Assembly: GCF_028023555.1 (NCBI RefSeq)
Contig: NZ_JAQIOY010000003.1
Location: 186,001-250,000 of the forward strand
Direction of reading: 5' to 3'
DNA: 64,000 bases
Source of the DNA: Thalassococcus_A lentus
Lineage (GTDB): Bacteria > Pseudomonadota > Alphaproteobacteria > Rhodobacterales > Rhodobacteraceae
Below are positions 44,348-52,518 of this stretch, in pieces. Numbering within the stretch: position 1 is the first letter of the stretch; every line of letters starts with the position of its first letter. The translations under genes were made by a program, and so were the position numbers. Under the pieces are notes generated by a model. That model saw only the letters and a list, made by a program, of their open reading frames with translations. It did no database searches and was not told where the DNA came from.

Positions 44348-44686
44348 GTGAAACTGATCATTGCAACGATCAAACCGTTCAAACTCGAAGAGGTCCGTGA
44401 AGCGCTGACCGGAATCGGGGTGCGCGGCATGATGGTCACTGAGATCAAGGGCTTCGGCTCTCAGTCCGGACATACAGAAATTTACCGCGGCGCGGAATAC
44501 GCGGTGAACTTCGTACCAAAGATCAAACTTGAAATCGTGGTCGCCGCTTCGATGGCAGACCAGGTGGTCGAAACGATCAAGAGCACCGCACAGACCGGCA
44601 AGATCGGTGATGGCAAGATTTTTGTGCTCGACGTGGGTCAGGCCGTACGCGTGCGTACCGGCGAAACCGACGCAGACGCGCTCTGA
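44348..44686 (+). CDS. glnK: Nitrogen regulatory protein P-II (GlnK)
   Basis: A 112-residue P-II signal protein that senses 2-oxoglutarate and ATP/ADP and gates AmtB. The T-loop HTEIYRGAEY holds the uridylylated tyrosine (Tyr51), and the C-terminal GDGKIFVLDVGQAVRVRTGE is diagnostic. I chose GTG 44348 over ATG 44342: it leaves AAAGGG at an ideal 6-base distance and gives MKLIIATIKPFKLEEV, the exact family N-terminus and length. amtB follows after 30 bases. Confidence 0.95.
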   Translation: MKLIIATIKPFKLEEVREALTGIGVRGMMVTEIKGFGSQSGHTEIYRGAEYAVNFVPKIKLEIVVAASMADQVVETIKSTAQTGKIGDGKIFVLDVGQAVRVRTGETDADAL

Positions 44687-44716
44687 GTGCTAGTGAACGC
44701 AAGGGGAAACGAACAG

Positions 44717-46033
44717 ATGAAACTGACCAAAACACTCGCTTCGGCTTCACTCCTGCTGGCTCTGCCCAGCATGGGTCTGGCACAGGAAGCAGCAGCGCCG
44801 AGCTTTGATGAAATCGGCCCATATATCATGACAACCCTGCTGTTCTGCATGGCAGGCTTCCTTGTCTTCTTCATGGCCGCTGGTTTTGCCATGCTCGAAG
44901 GCGGTCTGGTGCGTTCCAAGAACGTCACCATGCAGATGACCAAGAACATCGCATTGTTCTCGATTGCGGCGATCATGTACTGGATCGTCGGTTTCAACAC
45001 CATGTATCCCGGCGACTTCAACGGTTACTTCGCCATCGGCGGTCAAACCGTTCTGGATCCGGTTGGCGTCGCAGCTGCAGACGCAGCGCTGGACTACGCG
45101 TCGGTGGGTTCCGACTTCTTCTTCCAGTTGGTCTTTGTGGCGGCAACCGCGTCTATCGTGTCTGGCGCTCTGGCTGAGCGGATCAAGCTGTGGCCATTCC
45201 TGATCTTCGTAGTCGTTCTGACCGGCTTCATGTACCCAATCTCGGGTTCGTGGCAGTGGGGTGGCGGCTGGCTGTCCGAAGCAGGCTTCTCTGACTTCGC
45301 TGGCTCGACCGTTGTTCACTCTGTAGGTGGCTGGGCTGCTCTGGCTGGTGCAATCGTCCTTGGCCCACGTCTGGGCAAGTACGGCAAAGACGGCAAGGTT
45401 ACACCGATGCCGGGTTCCAACCTTGCACTTGCCACACTGGGTACCTTCATCCTGTGGCTGGGTTGGTTCGGCTTCAACGGCGGCTCGCAGCTGGCGATGG
45501 GTACAGTTGGCGACGTGTCGGACGTGTCCCGCATCTTTGCCAACACCAACATGGCAGCTGCTGCCGGTGCTGTGACAGCTCTGATCCTGACACAAGTCAT
45601 GTACAAGAAGCCCGACCTGACAATGGTTCTGAACGGCGCCCTGGCTGGTCTGGTATCGATCACGGCTGAACCTCTCGCACCCACACTGTTTGGTGCGCTC
45701 TGGATCGGTGCAGTTGGTGGTGTGATCGTAGTCTTCACAGTTCCGCTTCTGGACAAGTTCAAGATCGACGACGTTGTCGGGGCCATTCCGGTCCACCTGT
45801 TCGCAGGCATCTGGGGCACAATCGCCGTCATCTTCTACAACACGGATGCAAGCCTCGTGACCCAGATCACCGGTATCGTTGCCTACGGTGTGTTCACCTT
45901 CGTCGCCAGCCTGGTTGTCTGGTTCATCCTCAAGGCCGCCGTGGGTATCCGCGTCGACGAAGAGGCTGAATTGAACGGGCTCGACATGTCTGAACTGGGC
46001 ATGGAAGCATACCCTGAATTCTCCAAAGGCTGA
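44717..46033 (+). CDS. amtB: Ammonium transporter AmtB
   Basis: A 438-residue ammonium channel with a cleaved signal (ending GLAQEA) and 11 membrane segments. Pore marks are AGFAMLEGGLVRSKN, the twin-histidine region HSVGGWAALAGA and FNGGSQLAMG, with PVHLFAGIWGTIAV late in the chain. It takes up ammonium under nitrogen limitation and is gated by GlnK from the adjacent gene. Start ATG 44717 follows AAGGGGAAA. A strong terminator ends the unit. Together with gltBD upstream in the window it forms the ammonium assimilation set. Confidence 0.97.
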   Translation: MKLTKTLASASLLLALPSMGLAQEAAAPSFDEIGPYIMTTLLFCMAGFLVFFMAAGFAMLEGGLVRSKNVTMQMTKNIALFSIAAIMYWIVGFNTMYPGDFNGYFAIGGQTVLDPVGVAAADAALDYASVGSDFFFQLVFVAATASIVSGALAERIKLWPFLIFVVVLTGFMYPISGSWQWGGGWLSEAGFSDFAGSTVVHSVGGWAALAGAIVLGPRLGKYGKDGKVTPMPGSNLALATLGTFILWLGWFGFNGGSQLAMGTVGDVSDVSRIFANTNMAAAAGAVTALILTQVMYKKPDLTMVLNGALAGLVSITAEPLAPTLFGALWIGAVGGVIVVFTVPLLDKFKIDDVVGAIPVHLFAGIWGTIAVIFYNTDASLVTQITGIVAYGVFTFVASLVVWFILKAAVGIRVDEEAELNGLDMSELGMEAYPEFSKG

Positions 46034-46066
46034 TCTCCTCCTTCCTGACAGTCTTTGTAAACTTGG

Positions 46067-46092
46067 CCCGGGCGTTCGCGCCCGGGTTTTTT
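46067..46092 (+). terminator. Rho-independent terminator of glnK-amtB
   Basis: CCCGGGCG-TTCG-CGCCCGGG is a perfect 8-base stem with a stable TTCG tetraloop, followed by six Ts, 34 bases after the amtB stop. Confidence 0.92.
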
Positions 46093-46188
46093 GTCGTTTG
46101 GAAACCACCGCTCCAAAGGCCGTCGCCAACGCCAAAGACAGCCGCCCAGAGGCGTTCAAATCGGTGCGAATTTGTTGGGTGGATTGAT

Positions 46189-46956
46189 CTAGCGCGCGCG
46201 CTCGCGCTCCAGCCTTTGGCGGGCCACATCTTCGTGCGCTTCGGCTTTGCGATCCGCAAAGAGGGCATCTTCCACAAAGGTCAGATGTGCCTCGACCGCA
46301 GCACGGGCTGCCGCCGCATCGCGGGCCTGCAGAGCATCGTTGATCGCCCGGTGTTGATCCAGAAGGGCCTGCCGCGTCGTGCGCTGTTTGAACATGATCT
46401 GGCGGTTATAGAACACACCTTCGCGCAACAGCTGATACATCGAACGCATCATGTGCAGCATGATCACATTGTGACTGGCTTCGATGATCGCCAGATGAAA
46501 ATCAGCGTCGAGCCGGGATTCCTCGGCAGGATTGCGTTTGCCGTGCGCTGCTTCCATCTTGGCGAAGAGTTCCGCGATAACCTGCAGGTCTGACTCTGTT
46601 CCATGCTCGGCCGCGCGGTAGGCGGCCAGGCCTTCCATGTCGCGCCTGAAGGACAGATAGTCAAAAACGGCTTCGTCATGGCCTGAAAACAGGCCGATCA
46701 GGGCTTCGGAAAACGCGCTGCCCAGAACATCAGTGACGAAAATTCCGGCCCCAGCGCGTGCTTCGAGCAATCCACGCGCTTCAAGCTCGGAAACTGCTTC
46801 GCGCAGGCTGGGTCTGGATACACCCAACCGCTCTGATAGCTCTCGTTCGGCAGGCAGCCGTTCCGAAGGCCGCAAGACACCACGCAAGATCAATTGCTCG
46901 ATCTGGCGGACGACGGCCGACGAAAGTTTTTCGGACTGGACGGGGCGAAACGGCAT
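46189..46956 (-). CDS. GntR/FadR-family transcriptional regulator (FCD domain)
   Basis: A 255-residue regulator with an N-terminal winged helix (LPAERELSERLGVSRPSLRE) and a C-terminal FCD domain. Metal-binding histidines of the FCD are in DADFHLAIIEASHN, QHRAINDAL and EAHLTF. The family senses organic acids such as lactate, glycolate, pyruvate or sugar acids. It diverges from the RTX protein gene, which could be coincidence. A terminator of amtB lies about 100 bases past its stop. Confidence 0.92.
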   Translation of the reverse strand: MPFRPVQSEKLSSAVVRQIEQLILRGVLRPSERLPAERELSERLGVSRPSLREAVSELEARGLLEARAGAGIFVTDVLGSAFSEALIGLFSGHDEAVFDYLSFRRDMEGLAAYRAAEHGTESDLQVIAELFAKMEAAHGKRNPAEESRLDADFHLAIIEASHNVIMLHMMRSMYQLLREGVFYNRQIMFKQRTTRQALLDQHRAINDALQARDAAAARAAVEAHLTFVEDALFADRKAEAHEDVARQRLERERAR

Positions 46957-47154
46957 ATGTGGCTCTTAATTGTGGTCAAGTCACGTTACCAATATAAGGC
47001 GCTTGCTGAAAAGCCTAGGTATCCTTTGGCGTGTGCCAAACGGTACTTCACATCCCCTAAAACGCGAACAATCGCCCAATGTGGGTCCGATTGTTGCCGT
47101 TTTTGGTGCTTAGCCCAGACAGAACTGAACCACTTTCTGATCGGGAGAGCCGAA

Positions 47155-48216
47155 ATGCTCGCTTCTTTGTTGTTTTTGTCCCTGATGGGATCGGTTGCAC
47201 TGGTGGGTGTACAAACCCTGATGGAAGAACCAGACGACACGCAAACGGATGAAGTCGAACCCGAACCGTTGACACCCCCCGAAGATGTTCCCGGCAACAC
47301 GCACCAAGGCGGTGTCCGCGCAAATGACTATGCTGGCAGATCGGACGACGATTGGCTGGCCGGTGGACGCGGGATGGACACCATCGAGGGCCGTGCCGGG
47401 GATGATACACTCTTTGGCGAACAGGGGCGCGATTTACTGCTGGGCGGTTCCGGCAATGATCTGCTTGAGGGCGGCGGCTGGCACGACGCATTGGGCGGCG
47501 GTGATGGTAACGATGTGCTGCGCGGTGGCGGCGGCATGGACACTTTGGCCGGCGGGGACGGAGATGATACGCTGCAGGGCGAAGCGTGGAATGATCTGCT
47601 GGTCGGCGGTGGCGGCTCGGATCTTTTGCAGGGTGGTGCCGGGAACGATATTCTGTTGGGCCATGGCACCTCTCATCCTGAGATGGGTCAAAGCGACATC
47701 AATCCTGAAGGGTTTCACGAAGCCCTTGAGGCCGCCTATGCCCAGTCTGAAACACTGGGTTCAATGACCGAGGCTGAATTGCAAAGCTGGGCCGAGGCCG
47801 AAGCGCAAAGCTTTCTCGAAGCGTACAGCCCGCCCGCTCTTGGGGCTGACGGTGCGGATACGCTCAATGGCGGCGAGGGTGATGACATCATATACCTTGG
47901 CGATGATGCAGATCTTGCCTTCGGCGGATCGGGCCATGACACCTTCGTGGTCAACACTTGGTCGCCGGACCTGGACATCTCAAGCGACGCTGCTCCGATC
48001 ATTCAGGACTTTGGAGCAGGCTCGGACGGGATGGTGGTTGAATACTATGCCGACACCGAAATGTCCGAACCCGATTTGACCGTAGACACGCTGGAGAACG
48101 GCGATCAGGTTTTGCGCGCTGATGGCGCAGCACTGGTCTACTTTGTGCAACCAGCAACGCCTGTTCGGGTCGAGGACATCACCCTTGTTGCCGTCATGCC
48201 AGCCACAGCGGCCTGA
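47155..48216 (+). CDS. RTX-type calcium-binding protein with N-terminal membrane segment
   Basis: A 353-residue protein. Residues 2-22 are hydrophobic and would act as a signal anchor. An acidic proline-rich linker follows. Glycine-aspartate nonapeptide repeats of the GGxGxDxL type run at about residues 60-170, with a second block at about 240-280, separated by a helical, glutamate-rich segment. These repeats fold into a calcium-bound beta-roll after export. Type I secretion genes at 37250-40284 are candidate exporters. The N-terminal anchor is odd, because classical RTX cargo has only a C-terminal signal. GGGAGAG precedes ATG 47155. Confidence 0.9.
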   Translation: MLASLLFLSLMGSVALVGVQTLMEEPDDTQTDEVEPEPLTPPEDVPGNTHQGGVRANDYAGRSDDDWLAGGRGMDTIEGRAGDDTLFGEQGRDLLLGGSGNDLLEGGGWHDALGGGDGNDVLRGGGGMDTLAGGDGDDTLQGEAWNDLLVGGGGSDLLQGGAGNDILLGHGTSHPEMGQSDINPEGFHEALEAAYAQSETLGSMTEAELQSWAEAEAQSFLEAYSPPALGADGADTLNGGEGDDIIYLGDDADLAFGGSGHDTFVVNTWSPDLDISSDAAPIIQDFGAGSDGMVVEYYADTEMSEPDLTVDTLENGDQVLRADGAALVYFVQPATPVRVEDITLVAVMPATAA

Positions 48217-48224
48217 CCGGGGGA

Positions 48225-48668
48225 CTACCAGCGCTTTAGCGCATCTTCGTCTTCGTCCTTTGCGGCAACCCAGCCAATTCCGTCGCTGCTGTGCTCTTTT
48301 TTCCAGAACGGTGCACGAGACTTGAGATAGTCCATCAGGAATTCGGCCGCTTCAAAGGCATCCTTGCGGTGCGGTGAAGCGGTGGCGACCATCATGATCT
48401 TGTCACCGGGAGCCATCCGGCCAAAGCGATGGATAACCAGAACGTCACCCAGTGACCAACGTTCAGTCGCTTCTTGGGCAATGGCTTCGAGCGCTTTTTC
48501 CGTCATGCCCGGGTAGTGCTCGATTTCCATCACATCCAGATCGGATTGCGCCAGATCACGCACGATCCCGGTAAAGGTGACCACTGCGCCCATGTCCTTG
48601 CGGCCCGCGGCAAAGGCCTCTGCCTCGGCGCCGAAATCAAAAGCGGCTTCCTGAACGACGATGCGCAT
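48225..48668 (-). CDS. moaE: Molybdopterin synthase catalytic subunit MoaE
   Basis: A 147-residue large subunit that inserts two sulfurs into precursor Z to make molybdopterin, using thiocarboxylated MoaD. Recognisable parts are VVTFTGIVRD, EIEHYPGMTEKALEAI, VLVIHRFGRMAPGD and the catalytic lysine region KSRAPFWKKE. It follows moaD with a gap of one base. The gene pair supports molybdoenzymes elsewhere in the genome. Confidence 0.96.
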   Translation of the reverse strand: MRIVVQEAAFDFGAEAEAFAAGRKDMGAVVTFTGIVRDLAQSDLDVMEIEHYPGMTEKALEAIAQEATERWSLGDVLVIHRFGRMAPGDKIMMVATASPHRKDAFEAAEFLMDYLKSRAPFWKKEHSSDGIGWVAAKDEDEDALKRW

Positions 48669-48669
48669 T

Positions 48670-48915
48670 TCAGCCCCCGGTCATGGGCGGGAAAAACGCC
48701 ACTTCCCTGGCGCCGGAGATCGAAGCGTCGAAGTCCACCAATTCCTGATCCACGGCAACGCGCAGCGCGCTGAGATCTGCAAAGGCGGCCTCGTAGCGTG
48801 CTTCACGGGCTTTGAGCTCCTCGACCAGTTCGGCCACGGTGGTCGCCTGCGTGTCAACGCGCTCTTTGGGTAGGCCAATACGCTCGCGTACCCAAGCAAA
48901 GTAGAGTATTTCCAT
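48670..48915 (-). CDS. moaD: Molybdopterin synthase sulfur carrier MoaD
   Basis: An 81-residue ubiquitin-like protein that carries sulfur as a C-terminal thiocarboxylate. It ends in the required Gly-Gly (FFPPMTGG) and has the ubiquitin-like fold start MEILYFAWVRERIG. It is directly upstream of moaE in the same operon, with pgsA 65 bases before it. Confidence 0.96.
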   Translation of the reverse strand: MEILYFAWVRERIGLPKERVDTQATTVAELVEELKAREARYEAAFADLSALRVAVDQELVDFDASISGAREVAFFPPMTGG

Positions 48916-48980
48916 TGCGTTTGATCCCGTTTCTCGTCGTTCAAATCAGACTATAGCGCGGGCTGGCACCAAGCAAAACG

Positions 48981-49646
48981 CTAGCGGTCATCGCGCAGGT
49001 AAGGCGCGGCTTTGCGAAAGTAGTCCCAGCCGGTGATCAGTGTCAGCGCAGCGGCGACCCACAGCAGGATCAGACCAACATTCCCCGTCCAGATCATGCC
49101 CGCGTGCTTCCAGCGCAGTCCCAGTACGTCTTCTTCGCGGCCACTCAGGATGTCCTGAAACAGGGCCTGATCCATGCCGTAAACCGACATGCCCAGATAG
49201 TGCTCGAACACGCCTTGGGCAAAAAGCACGGCGATTGCGATCATCTGCAGCGTCGTTTTCCATTTGGCCAGATTGGTCACCTTGAGCGTCCCGGCGGTAT
49301 CGCCCAGAAATTCGCGCAGGCCGGATACAAACACTTCGCGGAACAGGATGAAGGTCGCAGGCAGCACCAGCCACGGCGACATCGAAGAATACCCAACGAT
49401 GACCATCAGCGCGATGATGACCATTGCCTTGTCGGCAATCGGATCCAGCATCGCGCCCAGCTTGGTTTCCTGTTTCCAGCTGCGCGCCAGATGGCCATCA
49501 AACCAATCGGTGATCGCAGCGGCAATAAACAGCGTAAGCGCGGCCCAGTCGGCGAAGGGGCGCGAAAAATATAAGAACATGACCGCAAGTCCGGGTGCGG
49601 CCAGCAGGCGAAGCGCCGTAAGGATATTTGGAATGGTCCATGTCAT
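48981..49646 (-). CDS. pgsA: CDP-diacylglycerol-glycerol-3-phosphate 3-phosphatidyltransferase
   Basis: A 221-residue membrane enzyme that makes phosphatidylglycerol phosphate, the precursor of phosphatidylglycerol and cardiolipin. The CDP-alcohol phosphotransferase motif DG(x)2AR(x)8G(x)3D(x)3D is seen as DWFDGHLARSWKQETKLGAM followed by LDPIADK. About six membrane segments are present. I chose ATG 49646, with AGGA 8 bases upstream; the open frame to 49688 has no such signal. Confidence 0.95.
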   Translation of the reverse strand: MTWTIPNILTALRLLAAPGLAVMFLYFSRPFADWAALTLFIAAAITDWFDGHLARSWKQETKLGAMLDPIADKAMVIIALMVIVGYSSMSPWLVLPATFILFREVFVSGLREFLGDTAGTLKVTNLAKWKTTLQMIAIAVLFAQGVFEHYLGMSVYGMDQALFQDILSGREEDVLGLRWKHAGMIWTGNVGLILLWVAAALTLITGWDYFRKAAPYLRDDR

Positions 49647-49731
49647 TGGCAAAGTCCTAACCTGTTCCTGCAGGGCAGGGAAGAGCACTTGAACAGTTGC
49701 GCCACAGAACCGCGCCCCCTATTTTCCAGAT

Positions 49732-50133
49732 ATGAAAACAAGAATTATCCTCCGAGCAATCTGCGCACCAATGCTCATGGCGACCGTTGCCTGTGCCGGA
49801 GCGGACGGGCCTGGGAATGGCAGTGAATGGGTGCTGACCAAGCTCGATGGCAAACCCTTCGACGCACGGGCAACGCTGGTGTTCAGCGGTCCGGGGCAAA
49901 TAGGCGGGCGCGCACCCTGCAATGGTTTTGGCGGGTCCTTCGCGGGTCCTTGGCCGCAGTTCAGCGTGGGCCCTTTGATTTCGACCAAGATGGCCTGCCC
50001 TGAACTGGATGCCGAGTTTGCCTATCTGCAAACACTCGAAGCCATGACAACCGGACGGCTTGAAGATGGCGTTCTGGTTTTGACGGGGCCGGCCGGCCGC
50101 AGTCTTGAGTTCACATCTGAAGACGCCGACTGA
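49732..50133 (+). CDS. META/HslJ-domain lipoprotein
   Basis: A 133-residue protein with a lipoprotein-like signal ending ATVACAG (Cys21). The mature part is a META domain: LDGKPFDARATLVFSG, GRAPCNGFGGSFAG and STKMACPELDAEFAYLQTLE are the characteristic blocks with two conserved cysteines. HslJ-type proteins are linked to motility or heat and novobiocin resistance, but without a clear mechanism. It converges with recO and overlaps its 3' end by 23 bases. Confidence 0.88.
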   Translation: MKTRIILRAICAPMLMATVACAGADGPGNGSEWVLTKLDGKPFDARATLVFSGPGQIGGRAPCNGFGGSFAGPWPQFSVGPLISTKMACPELDAEFAYLQTLEAMTTGRLEDGVLVLTGPAGRSLEFTSEDAD

Positions 50134-50842
50134 ACTGCGTGACAAAACTGGCGCGCGCGTCGGGCAGCGGTTTGCCCTGCAGTTCCGGTGCCAGCCAGTT
50201 TTCGAGAAAATAGCCTGTCGTTCCCAAGGCCTGGAGGATTTCGCTGTCTGGCGCGTCGCCTAGCCCGAGCATGACCGGGGGCAGCGGCAGCAGTTGCGCA
50301 GCCCAATCCCCGGCGCCAGATTGCGTGACGGCACGGCCGCTTTTGGGGGACACATACCGCAGATTATCAGTCGCTCCGGTCACCGCGCAGGCGGCCAGAT
50401 CCAGACCGAACCCAAGGGTTTCAAGCAAGGCCATTTCCCAACGCAGATAGGCCAGCGGCCAGAGATCCTGCTGCCCCAGCAGGTCAAGCAACTGTTCGGT
50501 CTGCAGATAAAGCGCGGTCTGGCATTCCCGATCCGGCAAGCTGAAGGACAAAAGCGAAGTCACGGAATTCAGCCCGGTAAGCGCCTGACGATCGCTCATG
50601 GCGATTGCCGCCCGCGAACGGATGGGTTCGGCTGAAAACGTTCCGATATGGTCGTCAAGCCGCGCTCGCCACGCGACATACAGCTGTGCGCCCGGTTGCA
50701 TGTGTGGTGCGACTTTTCGGGAAGTGCCGCCCCGAAGAACGCCGGTTTGGCGTCCGTGTTCCGGCGTGAAGACATCGAGGATCAGCGCGGTTTCGCCGTG
50801 CTTGCGGGCTGAAAGCAATATGCCGGTGTCGCGCCAATCCAT
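50111..50842 (-). CDS. recO: DNA repair protein RecO
   Basis: A 243-residue mediator that loads RecA on single-stranded DNA in the RecFOR pathway. The N-terminal OB fold (MDWRDTGILLSARKHGETAL, then FTPEHGRQTGVLRGG) and the helical C-terminal domain ending QFSRRLQM are recognisable. The usual zinc-finger cysteines are mostly absent, as in many alphaproteobacteria. ATG 50842 is chosen because it gives the standard N-terminus. It closes the rnc-era-recO stretch. Confidence 0.94.
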   Translation of the reverse strand: MDWRDTGILLSARKHGETALILDVFTPEHGRQTGVLRGGTSRKVAPHMQPGAQLYVAWRARLDDHIGTFSAEPIRSRAAIAMSDRQALTGLNSVTSLLSFSLPDRECQTALYLQTEQLLDLLGQQDLWPLAYLRWEMALLETLGFGLDLAACAVTGATDNLRYVSPKSGRAVTQSGAGDWAAQLLPLPPVMLGLGDAPDSEILQALGTTGYFLENWLAPELQGKPLPDARASFVTQFSRRLQM

Positions 50843-50929
50843 AGGGTCAAAGTGGTCCTTGTTGGTGGCGCTGGCAAGCGCAGAAGATGTGCGTGTTGCC
50901 AAATAGGGCGGCTGCGCCGCACCGGAAAA

Positions 50930-50956
50930 GCCTGTCCTGCCGTAGGCCGGACAGGC
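50930..50956 (-). terminator. Terminator downstream of the DUF1491 gene
   Basis: GCCTGTCC and GGACAGGC form a perfect 8-base stem. On the minus strand it is followed by TTTTCC, about 45 bases past the DUF1491 stop, so recO is probably transcribed from a separate promoter. Confidence 0.65.
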
Positions 50957-51001
50957 CGCGGGCGCTTTGGTTCGGTGGGGCGCTTTGTCGGGGTCGCTGG
51001 T

Positions 51002-51334
51002 TCAGCTGGACAGGCCGTCTTCGTCCAGCAAGTGTCGACCCTGACGATCCTCGACTTCGATGACCCAAAGATCGGGATCGAAGCCGCGCTGGCGGGCAAT
51101 AGTGGCATCGACCTCTTGTTCGTCCCCTTCGGCCAGGGATGCCCACATGCGTGCGCCTGTTGCCAGATCGAACTGCCGCGTGAAGGCCTGGGCTTGACCG
51201 TTCAGCGTCGCGAGTTTCACCAGAACTGCACCCGCCGTGTCATCGCCATGGGCCACAACAAAGGCCGGAATGTCGTGCAGGCGCAGGCGGGTCAGGTAGG
51301 CATCGACCCAGAAACGAGCAGTCAGTCGTGTCAT
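51002..51334 (-). CDS. DUF1491-family protein
   Basis: A 110-residue protein of a family confined to alphaproteobacteria and normally next to era and recO. It starts MTRLTARFWVDAYLTRLRL and has RQFDLATGARMWASLAEGD and RGFDPDLWVIEVEDRQGRHL. Function is unknown; there is no signal peptide or membrane segment. The open frame extends to 51451, but ATG 51334 matches the family N-terminus. Confidence 0.93.
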   Translation of the reverse strand: MTRLTARFWVDAYLTRLRLHDIPAFVVAHGDDTAGAVLVKLATLNGQAQAFTRQFDLATGARMWASLAEGDEQEVDATIARQRGFDPDLWVIEVEDRQGRHLLDEDGLSS

Positions 51335-51434
51335 TTGCCGGATCTCTGTGCAGGAAGCCGGGACGACTGGCATGTTCTGACGCGGACCCGCGCTCGCTCC
51401 GGTACATTTTGAAGCCCAAGACACATGGCGCGGG

Positions 51435-52343
51435 TCAGGCTTTGCCGTCACGGAAATCGAGGCCCATTTCGCTGTAGCGCTCGGCCTCGTTCAGCCAGTT
51501 TTCACGGACTTTAACTTGCAGGAACAAATGAACCTTACGGCCCAGAAATTCGGAGAGTTCTTCGCGGGACGCCTGACTGATGGCTTTGATGGTGCTGCCC
51601 TTGTTTCCCAGGACGATGCCTTTGTGCCCGTCGCGCATAACGTAGATGATTTGATCAACGCGAGCAGAGCCGTCTTTGCGTTCTTCCCAGCTTTCTGTCT
51701 CGACAGTCAGTTGGTAGGGCAGTTCCTGGTGCAGGCGCAGGGTCAGTTTTTCGCGGGTCATTTCCGCGGCAATCATGCGCAGTGGCAGATCGGCAATCTG
51801 ATCTTCTGGGTAAAGCCACGGCCCTTCGGGAAGTTGCCCGGCCAGCCATTCGCGCAAAGCCTGTACGCCGTGACCTTTTTCCGCCGAGATCATGAAAGTC
51901 TGGGCGAAGTCGAACCGTTCGTTCAGGGCCTCTGTCAGGCTTAGCAATGCTTCAGATTTGACGCGGTCAATTTTGTTGATGGCCAATGCGATCGTGCGGC
52001 CTTTGCCGATCTCAGCAAGACCCTCCAGAATGGTTTCGACGCCCGGCGTGATGCCGCGCTGCGCCTCGACCAGAAGAACCGTGATATCTGCATCCGCAGC
52101 CCCGCCCCAAGCGGCTGCGACCATGGCACGATCCAGTCTTCGCTTTGGCTCAAAGAGGCCGGGTGTGTCCACGAAAACGATCTGTGCGTCCCCTTCGAGC
52201 GCAACGCCGCGGATACGGGCGCGGGTGGTTTGCACCTTGTGGGTCACGATAGAGACCTTGGCCCCGACCATGCGGTTGGTCAGGGTGGATTTGCCTGCGT
52301 TTGGCTCTCCGATCAGGGCGACGAAGCCGGCGCGAGTGGTCAT
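51435..52343 (-). CDS. era: Ribosome assembly GTPase Era
   Basis: A 302-residue GTPase that matures the 3' end of 16S rRNA and helps 30S assembly. G1 is GEPNAGKST, G3 DTPGLFEP, G4 NKID and G5 SAEKG; the C-terminal KH domain has GHKGIVLGNKGSTIKAISQA. In related organisms era follows rnc directly, but here a DMT transporter gene and a 175-base gap come between. ATG 52343 is chosen for the family N-terminus. Confidence 0.97.
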   Translation of the reverse strand: MTTRAGFVALIGEPNAGKSTLTNRMVGAKVSIVTHKVQTTRARIRGVALEGDAQIVFVDTPGLFEPKRRLDRAMVAAAWGGAADADITVLLVEAQRGITPGVETILEGLAEIGKGRTIALAINKIDRVKSEALLSLTEALNERFDFAQTFMISAEKGHGVQALREWLAGQLPEGPWLYPEDQIADLPLRMIAAEMTREKLTLRLHQELPYQLTVETESWEERKDGSARVDQIIYVMRDGHKGIVLGNKGSTIKAISQASREELSEFLGRKVHLFLQVKVRENWLNEAERYSEMGLDFRDGKA

Positions 52344-52518
52344 GTTTGATGCGTCCAGTGGCTGGTTTGGAAGCTGGAGGGAATAGGAGATTTCGGCGCG
52401 CAAGGCCAGCAGATTTCGCCAGAGCAGCGCAAACGCAGCCAATGTTCTGCAAATGCTGTGTTTTTGCATGGCGCACAGCGGCGATCGGGAATGCGCCGCG
52501 GGCTTGAAGGGGGTGCTG

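Noticed and set aside
44747..46159. 470-codon minus-strand open frame opposite amtB
   Set aside because: Highly charged composition without any domain; a shadow of the hydrophobic amtB codons.
47370..47660. Tandem DNA repeats of about 27 bases
   Set aside because: They are the coding repeats of RTX nonapeptides, not an independent repeat array or CRISPR; units vary at the DNA level.
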